Source of the DNA: Paraburkholderia caribensis
GTDB lineage: Bacteria > Pseudomonadota > Gammaproteobacteria > Burkholderiales > Burkholderiaceae
DNA length: 64,000 bases
Assembly: GCF_002902945.1 (NCBI RefSeq)
Contig: NZ_CP026101.1
Coordinates: 1,054,001 to 1,118,000 of the forward strand
Direction: 5' to 3'
Part shown: in pieces, positions 45,740 to 53,319 of the stretch
Layout of the letters: the number at the start of each line of letters is the position of its first letter
Numbering within the stretch: position 1 is the stretch's first letter
Program-made: the position numbers and the translations under genes
The notes under the pieces: generated by a model
The model's input: only the letters and a program-made list of their open reading frames with translations
What the model was told of the DNA's origin: nothing
Databases searched by the model: none

Positions 45740-47803
45740 TTAGGAGCAGAACTTCGTCAGCAAGCTCATCTGCGCGTTGCGCGACGATTTCCCCGGCCTG
45801 CGTCGCCGATAGTGCCCATCGCTCTGCATCAACCAGGCGGCCTGGTTGTCGCCGAGAAACGCCGACAGCCCTTCCGCAATCACGCGGCGCTTCAACCGCC
45901 GGTTATTGATCGGAAACGCGACTTCGACGCGGCGGAAGAAATTCCGATCCATCCAGTCGGCGCTCGACAGATAAACCTGCTCGCGGCCGTCGTCATGGAA
46001 ATAGAAGATACGGTGATGCTCGAGGAACCGCCCGACGATCGAGCGCACGGTAATGTTCTCCGACAGCCCTTCGACGCCGGGCTGCAATGCGCACACACCG
46101 CGTACGATCAGATCGATCTTCACGCCCGCCTGCGATGCCTCGTACAGTTCCGCAATAACGGTCGGCTCCAGCAGCGCGTTCATCTTCGCGACGATCCGCG
46201 CGCGCTTGCCCGCGCGCGCATGCTCGGCTTCAGCGCGAATCGACTCGACGAGCCGCGGATGCAGCGAGAACGGCGACTGCCACAACTCGTGCAACGGCAA
46301 CTCGCCGCCGATGCCCGTCAATTGCTGGAACACGTGGTGCACGTCTTCGCAGATCTTCTGATCGGCCGTCATCAGGCCGAAGTCGGTATAAAGGCGCGCA
46401 GTGCGCGGATGATAGTTGCCCGTGCCTAAGTGCGCGTAGCGCTTCAGGATCGACTTGCCGCCTTCCGACACGCGGCGCACGATCAGCATCATCTTCGCGT
46501 GGCACTTGTGGCCGACCACGCCGTACACGACATGCGCGCCGACGGCTTCCAGTTGCGACGCCCAGTTGATGTTCGTCTCTTCGTCGAAGCGCGCAAGCAA
46601 CTCCACGACGACCGTCACTTCCTTGCCATTGCGGGCGGCCTGCATCAGCGCGTCCATCAGCGGCGAATCGGTGCCCGTGCGATAAATGGTCTGCTTGATC
46701 GCAACGACATTCGGGTCCTTCGCGGCCTGCAGCAAGAGTTCGAGCACCGGCTGGAAACTCTCGTACGGATGATGCAGCAGCACGTCGCCCTGATCGATCA
46801 CGTCGAACAGGCTCGCGCTGTTGGCGATCTGCGGCGGCGTCGTGGGAATATGCGGGACGAACTTCAGATCGGGCCGGTCGACCATCTCGGGCAACTGCAT
46901 CAGCCGCACGAGGTTCACCGGGCCATCGACGAAGTAGCAGTCCTTCTGCGACAAGCCGCTTTCGTCGAGCAGGCGCTGCATCAGATGCGGGGGCGTTCCC
47001 GCCGACATCTCGAGCCGCACCGCATTGCCGAGATGCCGCGCGGGCAGTTCGCCCTGCAGCGCGACGCGCAGGTTGGTGATTTCGTCTTCGTCGACGAACA
47101 GCTCGCTGTTGCGCGTGATGCGGAACTGGTTGCAGCTGCGTACGGCGAGATTGGGGAACAGCTCGCCGACAAACCGTTGCAGCAGCGAACTGAGCAGCAC
47201 GAAGCCATGCGGATAGCCGGACAGTTCTTGCGGCATGCGCACGAGGCGCGGCAGCGCGCGCGGCGCCTGCACGATGCCCATCACGGCCTGACGGCCGAAT
47301 GCATCTTTGCCTTCCAGTTCGACGACGAAGTTCAGGCTCTTGTTCAGCACACGCGGAAACGGATGCGCGGGGTCGAGGCCGATCGGCGTCAGAACGGGCA
47401 GCAGCTCATCGAGGAAGTACTCGCGCGCCCATTGCGTCTGCGCTTCGTTCCAGGCTTCCGTGCCGTGAAAATAGATGCCTTCGTCTTCCAGTGCGGGCAG
47501 CACGGTGTCCTGCAGCATCGTGTACTGTCGATGCACGAGCTTCTGCGCGCGCTCGACAACGAGGTCGTAGCAATGCTGCAACGACATGCCGTCGGGCGAC
47601 AGCGCGCCCGGGTTGTCGCGCATCTGTTCCTGAAGACCGGCCATGCGGACTTCGAAGAATTCATCGAGATTGCTGCTGGTGATGCAGATGAAACGCAAGC
47701 GTTCGAGGAGCGGTACAGCAGGGTCAGCGGCCTGCGCGAGCACGCGTTCGTTGAACCCCAGAATGCCCAGCTCGCGGTTCAGAAGAGGGTAGCGGTTGGA
47801 CAT
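45740..47803 (-). CDS. ppk1: polyphosphate kinase 1
   Basis: PPK1 reversibly polymerises the gamma-phosphate of ATP into polyphosphate. The 687-residue protein shows the N-terminal domain (NRELGILGFNERVLAQA, ITSSNLDEFFEVRMAG), the first catalytic region with IKQTIYRTG and the active-site His in VVGHKCHAKMMLIVRR, and the second in YFHDDGREQVYLSSADWMDRN. The ATG at 47803 gives MSNRYPLLNRELGI; the frame continues 45 codons upstream through the Pho box and is not used. Divergent from ppx with about 275 bp between starts. Confidence 0.97.
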   Translation of the reverse strand: MSNRYPLLNRELGILGFNERVLAQAADPAVPLLERLRFICITSSNLDEFFEVRMAGLQEQMRDNPGALSPDGMSLQHCYDLVVERAQKLVHRQYTMLQDTVLPALEDEGIYFHGTEAWNEAQTQWAREYFLDELLPVLTPIGLDPAHPFPRVLNKSLNFVVELEGKDAFGRQAVMGIVQAPRALPRLVRMPQELSGYPHGFVLLSSLLQRFVGELFPNLAVRSCNQFRITRNSELFVDEDEITNLRVALQGELPARHLGNAVRLEMSAGTPPHLMQRLLDESGLSQKDCYFVDGPVNLVRLMQLPEMVDRPDLKFVPHIPTTPPQIANSASLFDVIDQGDVLLHHPYESFQPVLELLLQAAKDPNVVAIKQTIYRTGTDSPLMDALMQAARNGKEVTVVVELLARFDEETNINWASQLEAVGAHVVYGVVGHKCHAKMMLIVRRVSEGGKSILKRYAHLGTGNYHPRTARLYTDFGLMTADQKICEDVHHVFQQLTGIGGELPLHELWQSPFSLHPRLVESIRAEAEHARAGKRARIVAKMNALLEPTVIAELYEASQAGVKIDLIVRGVCALQPGVEGLSENITVRSIVGRFLEHHRIFYFHDDGREQVYLSSADWMDRNFFRRVEVAFPINNRRLKRRVIAEGLSAFLGDNQAAWLMQSDGHYRRRRPGKSSRNAQMSLLTKFCS

Positions 47804-47855
47804 CGGCGGTGAGAATGAAATGTCGGGAGTTGACTCGAAAGGACGCTCGGAAATT

Positions 47856-47883
47856 CTCACAGTATGATGACAGTTGCATGAAA
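47856..47883 (-). promoter_or_regulatory. Pho box upstream of ppk1
   Basis: On the minus strand a 7-4-7 Pho box reads CTGTCAT-CATA-CTGTGAG (47873 down to 47856), preceded in the same 11-bp phase by TTTCAT. It lies 53 bp upstream of the ppk1 ATG, the same distance as the pstS Pho box from its gene. Confidence 0.8.
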
Positions 47884-48079
47884 TGGCTTTTGTGATGATT
47901 TTACGCTTTTGCCGCGTCGTGTCGTAAATATGACGCACCCATGTGTGACGATATCGCTCGACAATGGTGGAGGTGACAGCGTAATGACGAGTACGCTTAA
48001 AATGGCGCTTTCGAACAGCGCGCCAGCAAAGGCTCCCCGCATGGGTGCTTTCCCCTCGCGCACGAGGTCCTCACACCCG

Positions 48080-49591
48080 ATGGTCAATACTCCGCCACTC
48101 CTTGCCGCCGTCGATCTCGGCTCGAACAGCTTCCGCCTGATCGTGGGCCGTGTCGAGGAAACCGAAGCGGGCAGCCAGATCTATCAGGTCGACGCGCTGC
48201 GCGAACCCGTGCGGCTCGGCGCGGGCCTGTCGCGCGAAAAAATGCTCGACCGTGCTTCGCAGGAGCGCGGCTGGGACGCGCTGAAACGCTTCGGCGAACG
48301 TCTGCGCGATTTCCATCCCGATCATGTGCGCGCGGTCGCCACCAACACGCTGCGCGTCGCGAAGAATGCGCAGGAATTTCTCGGCGAAGCGGAAGCGGCG
48401 CTCGGCTTCCCGATCGAAGTGATCGCGGGCCGCGAAGAAGCGCGACTGATCTATGCGGGCGCTGCGCATTCGGTTCCGGCGAGCGCGGGCAAGCGGCTAG
48501 TCGTCGATATCGGCGGGGGGTCGACGGAATTCATCATCGGCTCGCACTACACGCCGATTCGAATGGAAAGCCTGTACATCGGCTGCGTGAGTCACAGCCG
48601 GCAGTTCTTCCCGGCGGGCAATGTCGACGAGTACACGATGCGCCAGGCCGAGCTCGCGGCGTCGCGCGAGATCCAGATCATTTCGGCCGACTACCGGGCC
48701 GAGGGCTGGGACCAGGGGATCGGTTCGTCGGGCACGGCGCGCGCGCTTGCCGAACTGGTGGAGGCTAACGGTTTCAATGATCAGGGCATCACGCACGGTA
48801 TTTCGCGCGGCGGCCTCGAGCGTTTGAAGCGTGCGCTGATCAAGGCGGAGAACGTCAACCGGCTCAAGCTGGTGGCGCTGAAGCCGGACCGTGTGCCCGT
48901 GCTGGCGGGCGGCCTGTCGATCATGATTGCGGTGTTCGACGAGCTTGGCGTCGAATACGTCGATACGACGGACGGCGCGTTGCGGCTTGGCGTGTTGTAC
49001 GACCTGCTGGGGCGTTCGCAGCATCAGGACATGCGTACGGTTACGGTCGAAGGCTTTATGCGGCGCTATGGCGTGGATCGCGAGCAGGCGGCGCGTATCG
49101 GCGAACTCGCGGTGCGCTTCTATGATCAGCTCGAAGAGCCGGATGCCGAGGTGCGTGAAGAGAACCGCATGTTCCTTGGGTGGGCGGCTGCGCTGCATGA
49201 GATCGGGCTGTCGATTTCGCACAGTGCGTATCACAAGCATTCGGCTTATATCACGAGCAATGCGGACATGCCGGGGTTTTCGCGCACTGATCAGGCGCGG
49301 CTTGCGGCGCTCGTCGTGGGTCATGCCGGTAAGCTCGGCAAGCTTGCGCAGACGCGGGATGTCGAGTGGGATTTGTTGTTCTGTCTGCGGCTCGCGGCGC
49401 TGTTTTGCCGGCGTCGGGCGGATGCCGGGCTGCCCGGGATTACTGTCGCTGAGGCGAATGGCGGGTATGAGGTGCGGTTGCCGCAGTCGTGGGTTGCGAA
49501 TAATCCGCTGACGGACTATAGCCTCATTCAGGAGGCGGCTGAGTGGGAGAAGATTCGGATGCCGTATCGTGTGGTGTACACGGAGGATTGA
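48080..49591 (+). CDS. ppx: exopolyphosphatase
   Basis: Ppx releases phosphate from the ends of polyphosphate (and the family also hydrolyses pppGpp). The ASKHA-fold motifs are present: LLAAVDLGSNSFRLIVGRV at the N-terminus and KRLVVDIGGGSTEFIIG at about residue 140, with the IGSSGTARAL loop and the C-terminal HD-like domain (ALHEIGLSISHSAYHKHSAYI). ATG at 48080 gives 503 residues with GAGGT upstream; upstream starts at 47984 or 47909 would add unrelated sequence. Paired with ppk1 for polyphosphate turnover. Confidence 0.95.
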   Translation: MVNTPPLLAAVDLGSNSFRLIVGRVEETEAGSQIYQVDALREPVRLGAGLSREKMLDRASQERGWDALKRFGERLRDFHPDHVRAVATNTLRVAKNAQEFLGEAEAALGFPIEVIAGREEARLIYAGAAHSVPASAGKRLVVDIGGGSTEFIIGSHYTPIRMESLYIGCVSHSRQFFPAGNVDEYTMRQAELAASREIQIISADYRAEGWDQGIGSSGTARALAELVEANGFNDQGITHGISRGGLERLKRALIKAENVNRLKLVALKPDRVPVLAGGLSIMIAVFDELGVEYVDTTDGALRLGVLYDLLGRSQHQDMRTVTVEGFMRRYGVDREQAARIGELAVRFYDQLEEPDAEVREENRMFLGWAAALHEIGLSISHSAYHKHSAYITSNADMPGFSRTDQARLAALVVGHAGKLGKLAQTRDVEWDLLFCLRLAALFCRRRADAGLPGITVAEANGGYEVRLPQSWVANNPLTDYSLIQEAAEWEKIRMPYRVVYTED

Positions 49592-49717
49592 GGTTTTTTT
49601 GCTTTTTGGTTTTTGGTTTTTGCTTTTTGCACTGGGCATTTGCCTTTTTCGCTGGCATCCGCGGTTTGCTTTTGCTTTTGCTTTCGCTGGCATCCGCGAA
49701 TTGTTAGCTCGCTTCAG

Positions 49718-49800
49718 GCGTCGCCCCTGTGCGGGGCGGCACCTACTTTTCTTTGCCGCCGCAAAGAAAAGTAGGCAAAAGAAAGCGGCTCACACCGCCA
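49718..49800 (+). repeat. 83-bp outer arm, left, element B
   Basis: Identical to 40701-40783 of element A and the exact reverse complement of 50230-50312. Confidence 0.9.
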
Positions 49801-49944
49801 GCGCTTGACCTTTGCCCACGGGCCCCCAACGTCCCCACGCTTCACACGCCGGTGCTCTGGTTGCTGCCCGTTGCCAACGCTTCGTATCAACGCCTCACCC
49901 GCTTCAATTACCCGTACCCGGGCCAGCGGCAGCGAAGGGTATAT

Positions 49945-50084
49945 GCCGCCCAGGTGGCAAACTGTGTGCAGGTTGTCGCGTCGTATAGGGTAGCGCTCTT
50001 ACCGGGTGGGACGCGTGCGCTGTTGGTCTGGAGTGAAGCACGTGGAGCACCGAGGGCCGACACACAGTTTGCCACCTGGGCGGC
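49945..50084. repeat. inner inverted repeats and inverted core of element B
   Basis: Perfect 24-bp inverted repeats at 49945-49968 and 50061-50084 enclose a 92-bp spacer. Read as its reverse complement, the spacer aligns with the spacer of element A; the best block is 49970-50010, minus strand. The sequence outside the repeats (for example GGTGGACTGTCTGG on the right) has the same orientation as in A. Confidence 0.85.
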
Positions 50085-50229
50085 GGTGGACTGTCTGGTG
50101 GGTCGTGCTGAAACGCAGGTGAGTGAAGCGGGTGAGGCGCATCGCAAGAGCGTTGGCAACGAACGTGGGTCACGTGGTTGTCGTGTGAAGCGTAAGACCC
50201 TTTGGGGGCCCTCAGGCAAGAACAAGGGC

Positions 50230-50312
50230 TGGCGGTGTGAGCCGCTTTCTTTTGCCTACTTTTCTTTGCGGCGGCAAAGAAAAGTAGGTGCCGCCCCGCA
50301 CAGGGGCGACGC
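50230..50312 (-). repeat. 83-bp outer arm, right, element B
   Basis: Exact reverse complement of 49718-49800; identical to the right arm of element A. Confidence 0.9.
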
Positions 50313-50480
50313 GTGAAGCGAGCTAACGATTCGCGGATGCCAGCGCAAAGGCCAAAACCCAGAAAACGGCGACGCGTGAAGCGCGATAACAAAACGCGGA
50401 TGCCAGCGCAAAGGCCAAAACCCAGAAAACGACGACGCGTGAAGCGCGAAAACAAAACGCGGATGCCAGCGCAAAAGGCA
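50306..50480 (+). repeat. 63-bp tandem repeat at the right end of element B
   Basis: Almost three copies of a 63-bp unit start at 50306, 50369 and 50432. Each holds GACGCGTGAAGCG and CGCGGATGCCAGCG (50332, 50395, 50458). The unit is the sequence next to the outer arm plus the end motif, so the end of the element has been multiplied. Confidence 0.85.
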
Positions 50481-50518
50481 AAATCGGCGCACGCCCCCGC
50501 CGCCAAACTCAAAAACAC

Positions 50519-51334
50519 CTACCTCCCCACCGCATCCCCAAGAAAATGCCGCGCATACCGCGCATTAATTTCCGAGAGCCGGAACAACGTCAAATAGTCA
50601 GCGGTATTGAAATCCGGATCCCACGCCGGCGCACCACAAATCTTCGCGCCGAGGCGCAGATAACCCTTAATAAGCGGCGGCGGCGCGACCTTCGCGCCAG
50701 TCTTCAGCTCATCGACGGGCAGGGGCGTATGCGGAAACGCGCGATACTCCGGCGTGGTCAGCGCATCGTCCTGCAGCGACGCATACAGGTTGGCCGCGTA
50801 GTGGCCACCATCGGCCATCGCGACGCTCGCACACCCGAGCATCGTCTCGTACCCATTTTGCTGCATGTAAGACCCAAGCCCGGCCCACAACGACATGATC
50901 ACCGACCCGCTGCGATAGTCAGCATGCACACACGAGCGGCCCACCTCGACCATCTTGGAGCGCAGGTGCGTGAGCCGCGACACGTCGAACTCACTCTCGG
51001 CATACAGCCGGCCAATGCGCGCCGCCTGATGCGGCGGCAGCACGCGATACGTGCCGACCACCTTGAGCGTGTCGAGATCGCGAACAATCAGGTGATCGCA
51101 ATAAGCATCGAATGCATCCACGTCGAGGCCGGCCGGGCCGGACAGGCGCGCGCCCATTTCCTCGGCGAAGACGCGGTAACGCAGACGCTGTGCTTCACGA
51201 AGCTCCTCGTCGGTGCGCGCCCACGACACTTGCAGACGATGCTGGGCGGTTACCGTTTCTTCCGCGCGCGGCAGGCGACGACGCGGCTCGAGGATCGATG
51301 CGAAGGGCAGGGTGGGCGTCGGCAGTTCTCGCAT
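50519..51334 (-). CDS. olsB: L-ornithine N-alpha-acyltransferase OlsB-like
   Basis: OlsB adds a 3-hydroxyacyl chain from acyl-ACP to the alpha-amino group of ornithine, the first step to ornithine lipids, phosphorus-free membrane lipids made in phosphate limitation. The 271-residue protein has the GNAT-like acyltransferase core (EAQRLRYRVFAEEMGARL, DAYCDHLIVRD, VVGTYRVLPPHQA, MVEVGRSCVHADYRSGSVIMSLWAGL). ATG at 51334 (MRELPTPT) is chosen over an upstream ATG at 51376. A Pho-box array lies 57 bp upstream. No olsA is adjacent. Confidence 0.85.
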   Translation of the reverse strand: MRELPTPTLPFASILEPRRRLPRAEETVTAQHRLQVSWARTDEELREAQRLRYRVFAEEMGARLSGPAGLDVDAFDAYCDHLIVRDLDTLKVVGTYRVLPPHQAARIGRLYAESEFDVSRLTHLRSKMVEVGRSCVHADYRSGSVIMSLWAGLGSYMQQNGYETMLGCASVAMADGGHYAANLYASLQDDALTTPEYRAFPHTPLPVDELKTGAKVAPPPLIKGYLRLGAKICGAPAWDPDFNTADYLTLFRLSEINARYARHFLGDAVGR

Positions 51335-51390
51335 GTGGCGTCCTGGTCGAAAATGTGAAATTCGCTTCGACGCCAATGTAGTAACGGCGG

Positions 51391-51429
51391 GTGACGCTCA
51401 CGTGGCAACGTCGTGACGATTCGATGACG
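51391..51429 (-). promoter_or_regulatory. Pho-box array upstream of olsB
   Basis: On the minus strand four hexamers CGTCAT, CGTCAC, TGCCAC and CGTCAC recur at exactly 11-bp spacing (plus-strand starts 51424, 51413, 51402, 51391), separated by five bases each. This is the Pho-box direct-repeat geometry for two PhoB dimers, 57 bp from the olsB ATG. Confidence 0.72.
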
Positions 51430-51498
51430 TGTCGTAAGCCAGACGCTTTCGCTGCGCCTGCAATCCTTGCTTCACATGGCCCCGCTATGCGGGGAGGA

Positions 51499-51957
51499 TC
51501 AGATGAGATCCGGGCTGATCGCTGCGCGCAACATGGCCTGATCGCCGTTGCCGCGCGAGCGGCTCTCGATCCACCATATCGCCGATTTCTTGATCGACCA
51601 GCTCGCGCCGCTATCGGCGAGCAGACGCGCGACGACATGGCCGAGGGTCGGCTGGTGCCCGACGATCACGACCGTCGGCGCAATGCCGTCGGGCCAGCCA
51701 GCGGCCGTCAGAACGGCCTCGACGCTCGCGTCCGGCGCAAGCTCGCGTACGACGCGGTATTGATCCGTCAGCGATTCGGCCGTCTGCACGGTGCGCGCGG
51801 CGGGGCTGGCGAGGATCACGGCGTCGTCGGGAAGACGCGCGCGCAGCCATTTGGCGGACGCCTGCGCCTGCTTGCGGCCGCGCGACGTCAACTGACGGGC
51901 AAGATCGGTCGAAGCGGTGTCTTCGGCCTCGGCGTGACGCCAGAGGATCAGGTTCAT
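51499..51957 (-). CDS. sixA: phosphohistidine phosphatase SixA
   Basis: SixA is a small histidine phosphatase that removes phosphate from phosphohistidines, in E. coli acting on the nitrogen-PTS protein NPr. The catalytic motif is LILWRHAEAED (Arg7, His8) and the second histidine is in VVIVGHQPTLGHV. At 152 residues it has the minimal single-domain size. ATG at 51957 is chosen because the frame open for 86 codons upstream has no similarity and crosses the tRNA-Pro terminator. Confidence 0.9.
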   Translation of the reverse strand: MNLILWRHAEAEDTASTDLARQLTSRGRKQAQASAKWLRARLPDDAVILASPAARTVQTAESLTDQYRVVRELAPDASVEAVLTAAGWPDGIAPTVVIVGHQPTLGHVVARLLADSGASWSIKKSAIWWIESRSRGNGDQAMLRAAISPDLI

Positions 51958-52110
51958 GGCGGTGTCTCCGTTGTGCTGTCGGCAGGTGGGTTCTGCCAGG
52001 ACAAGTGTGGACAGCGCGCGGCGAGTTCTGCTGCTTTTCGTCTTTGAGGAATGCGCGCGTGTTTCGGGAGTGTAGGCGGCGCGCGCCGGATATTCGTGTG
52101 AAATCGGCGG

Positions 52111-52156
52111 CGCAAAAGCAAAAACCCGCGACACCAGAAGGCGTGACGCGGGTTTT
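52111..52156 (-). terminator. terminator of tRNA-Pro
   Basis: On the minus strand AAAACCCGCG pairs with CGCGGGTTTT around a 16-base loop and is followed by TTTTGCTTTTG-like sequence. It lies 16 bp after tRNA-Pro. Confidence 0.8.
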
Positions 52157-52171
52157 TGTACGGCATGTTGG

Positions 52172-52248
52172 TGGTCGGAGCGATAGGATTCGAACCTACG
52201 ACCCTCTGATCCCAAATCAGATGCGCTACCAGGCTGCGCTACGCTCCG
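52172..52248 (-). tRNA. tRNA-Pro (TGG)
   Basis: Read on the minus strand, the 77-nt cloverleaf starts CGGAGCGTAGCGCAGCCTGG, has the loop TTTGGGA between TCTGA and TCAGA (anticodon TGG), the GTTCGAATC T-loop and an encoded CCA end. Confidence 0.97.
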
Positions 52249-52309
52249 ACGCGAGCCCGCGATTGTATCTGCATTGAGGTCCGCAAGTCAAATCCTCGCA
52301 TTGCGAAAG

Positions 52310-52468
52310 TTATATCTGGCCCATCAGCAGCAACACGATCACCACGACCAGCACAATGCCGACCAGCCCGGTCGGGCGATAGCCCCATTCGCGGCTGTAC
52401 GGCCAGCTTGGAAGCGCGCCGATCAAAAGCAGGATCAGCACGATCAGCAGAATGGTTCCGAGGGTCAT
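52310..52468 (-). CDS. DUF3309 family small membrane protein
   Basis: This is a 52-residue protein with two hydrophobic segments (ILLIVLILLLIGALP and LVGIVLVVVIVLLLMGQI) around WPYSREWGYRPTG, the DUF3309 pattern. AAGGAG lies seven to eight bases upstream of the ATG at 52468. Function is unknown. Confidence 0.88.
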   Translation of the reverse strand: MTLGTILLIVLILLLIGALPSWPYSREWGYRPTGLVGIVLVVVIVLLLMGQI

Positions 52469-52786
52469 GTTATCTCTCCTTATATGGCCGGGCCACAATT
52501 GGCGACCGCGTAGGCGCATACAGGCAGCGACCGTGAGCGCGCCGGCGGCCGGAGTGTCGAGTGCGCGGAATGCGCGCTCTATGCCTCACACATCAGCAAG
52601 CCACGTGCCCGATATATGGCGGGCCTGGAACAGGAGCACAGAAGGAAACGGTGCGGGAAAGAGGGCGTGCCCAGGAATCCGGATACGCAAAAGAAGGCTT
52701 CGCGCGTCGAAAGCCTATCGACGCGCGCGCGGGACGAACATTCAGGCTGCGCAAGCGATGGCGCCGCGGCCGCGGCGCATCCGGCT
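52469..52786. other. intergenic region with two perfect palindromes
   Basis: No gene was recognised in these 318 bp. It carries an inverted repeat CGCGCGTCGA-n7-TCGACGCGCG (52701-52727) and an 18-bp perfect palindrome GCGCCGCGGCCGCGGCGC (52761-52778). The latter lies nine bp after the stop of the small gene at 52787 and may stop its transcript, though no T-run follows. Confidence 0.5.
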
Positions 52787-52960
52787 TCAGTGTCTGCGGC
52801 GCATTCTGTCCAGGACGTGATGCTCGGCAAGCCAGTGATGCATCATGCCTTCGCCATGATGCTCGCGCCGATAGGTGCGCGACTCGAACACCGACAGCAC
52901 GACAAGCACCAGCAGCCCTATGGCGAGTCCAACCAGACCTGCGATCGATTCGGCATCCAT
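52787..52960 (-). CDS. small membrane protein, 57 residues, unknown function
   Basis: One hydrophobic segment (IAGLVGLAIGLLVLVVLSVF) is followed by a basic and histidine-rich tail (YRREHHGEGMMHHWLAEHHVL, DRMRRRH). GGAGGC five bases upstream supports the ATG at 52960. The His-rich tail could bind metal, which is only inference. Confidence 0.7.
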   Translation of the reverse strand: MDAESIAGLVGLAIGLLVLVVLSVFESRTYRREHHGEGMMHHWLAEHHVLDRMRRRH

Positions 52961-53125
52961 GGCGGCCTCCTTCGACGAAAAGACCCTGCGTACATAGTAG
53001 AACAGGCGCTGCAAGATCGCGCAATGCGGTGGATATCCAGGTTCGGCGGCGCACATTGCGCTTTGCGGTTAGACTCGTGGCCCGCGACCTCATCCGTCGA
53101 TGCTCACTCCTCGTCCGAAAAGTTT

Positions 53126-53299
53126 ATGAAGCGCTTCCTGCTGGCTGCATCGCTATTTTCGCTGTTCGCCCTGTCGGCGTGTGCCGACGATCAGACCGTT
53201 CACCATCACACGCCGCCGAAAGACCCGGCGGACTACCACGGCGTGCCAACCGACGACCGTCCGCCTTCGATGATCGACGCGCCCGTCGCGCCGAAATAA
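53126..53299 (+). CDS. small predicted lipoprotein, 57 residues
   Basis: A lipoprotein signal peptide (MKRFLLAASLFSLFALSAC) has its lipobox cysteine at residue 19. The mature part is a short Asp/Pro/His-rich peptide (DDQTVHHHTPPKDPADYHG). The ribosome binding site is weak. Function unknown. Confidence 0.7.
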   Translation: MKRFLLAASLFSLFALSACADDQTVHHHTPPKDPADYHGVPTDDRPPSMIDAPVAPK

Positions 53300-53319
53300 G
53301 CGCACGCTTCGACGCGCAC

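Larger units (their letters stand above)
49650..50480. repeat. nested palindromic element, copy B
   Basis: A second copy of the element fills the gap between convergent ppx and olsB. The 83-bp outer arms at 49718-49800 and 50230-50312 are identical to those of copy A. Outside the arms the left and right 25-30 bp match each other with about two differences but differ from the corresponding part of copy A. The end unit CGCTGGCATCCGCG occurs twice on the left (49650, 49685) and its complement three times on the right. The rest of the 927-bp gap (49592-49649 and 50481-50518) is T-rich or featureless. Confidence 0.85.

Noticed and set aside
50306..50480. Tandem 63-bp units considered as a CRISPR array
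   Set aside because: Spacer-like parts are themselves repeated, there are only about three units, and no cas genes are present.
49729..50518. Open frames inside the palindromic elements (for example about 195 codons at 49729-50316 and 204 codons on the other strand)
   Set aside because: They run through the hairpin arms and inverted repeats on both strands, have no ribosome binding site and reflect the palindrome rather than a protein; copy A does not conserve the frames.
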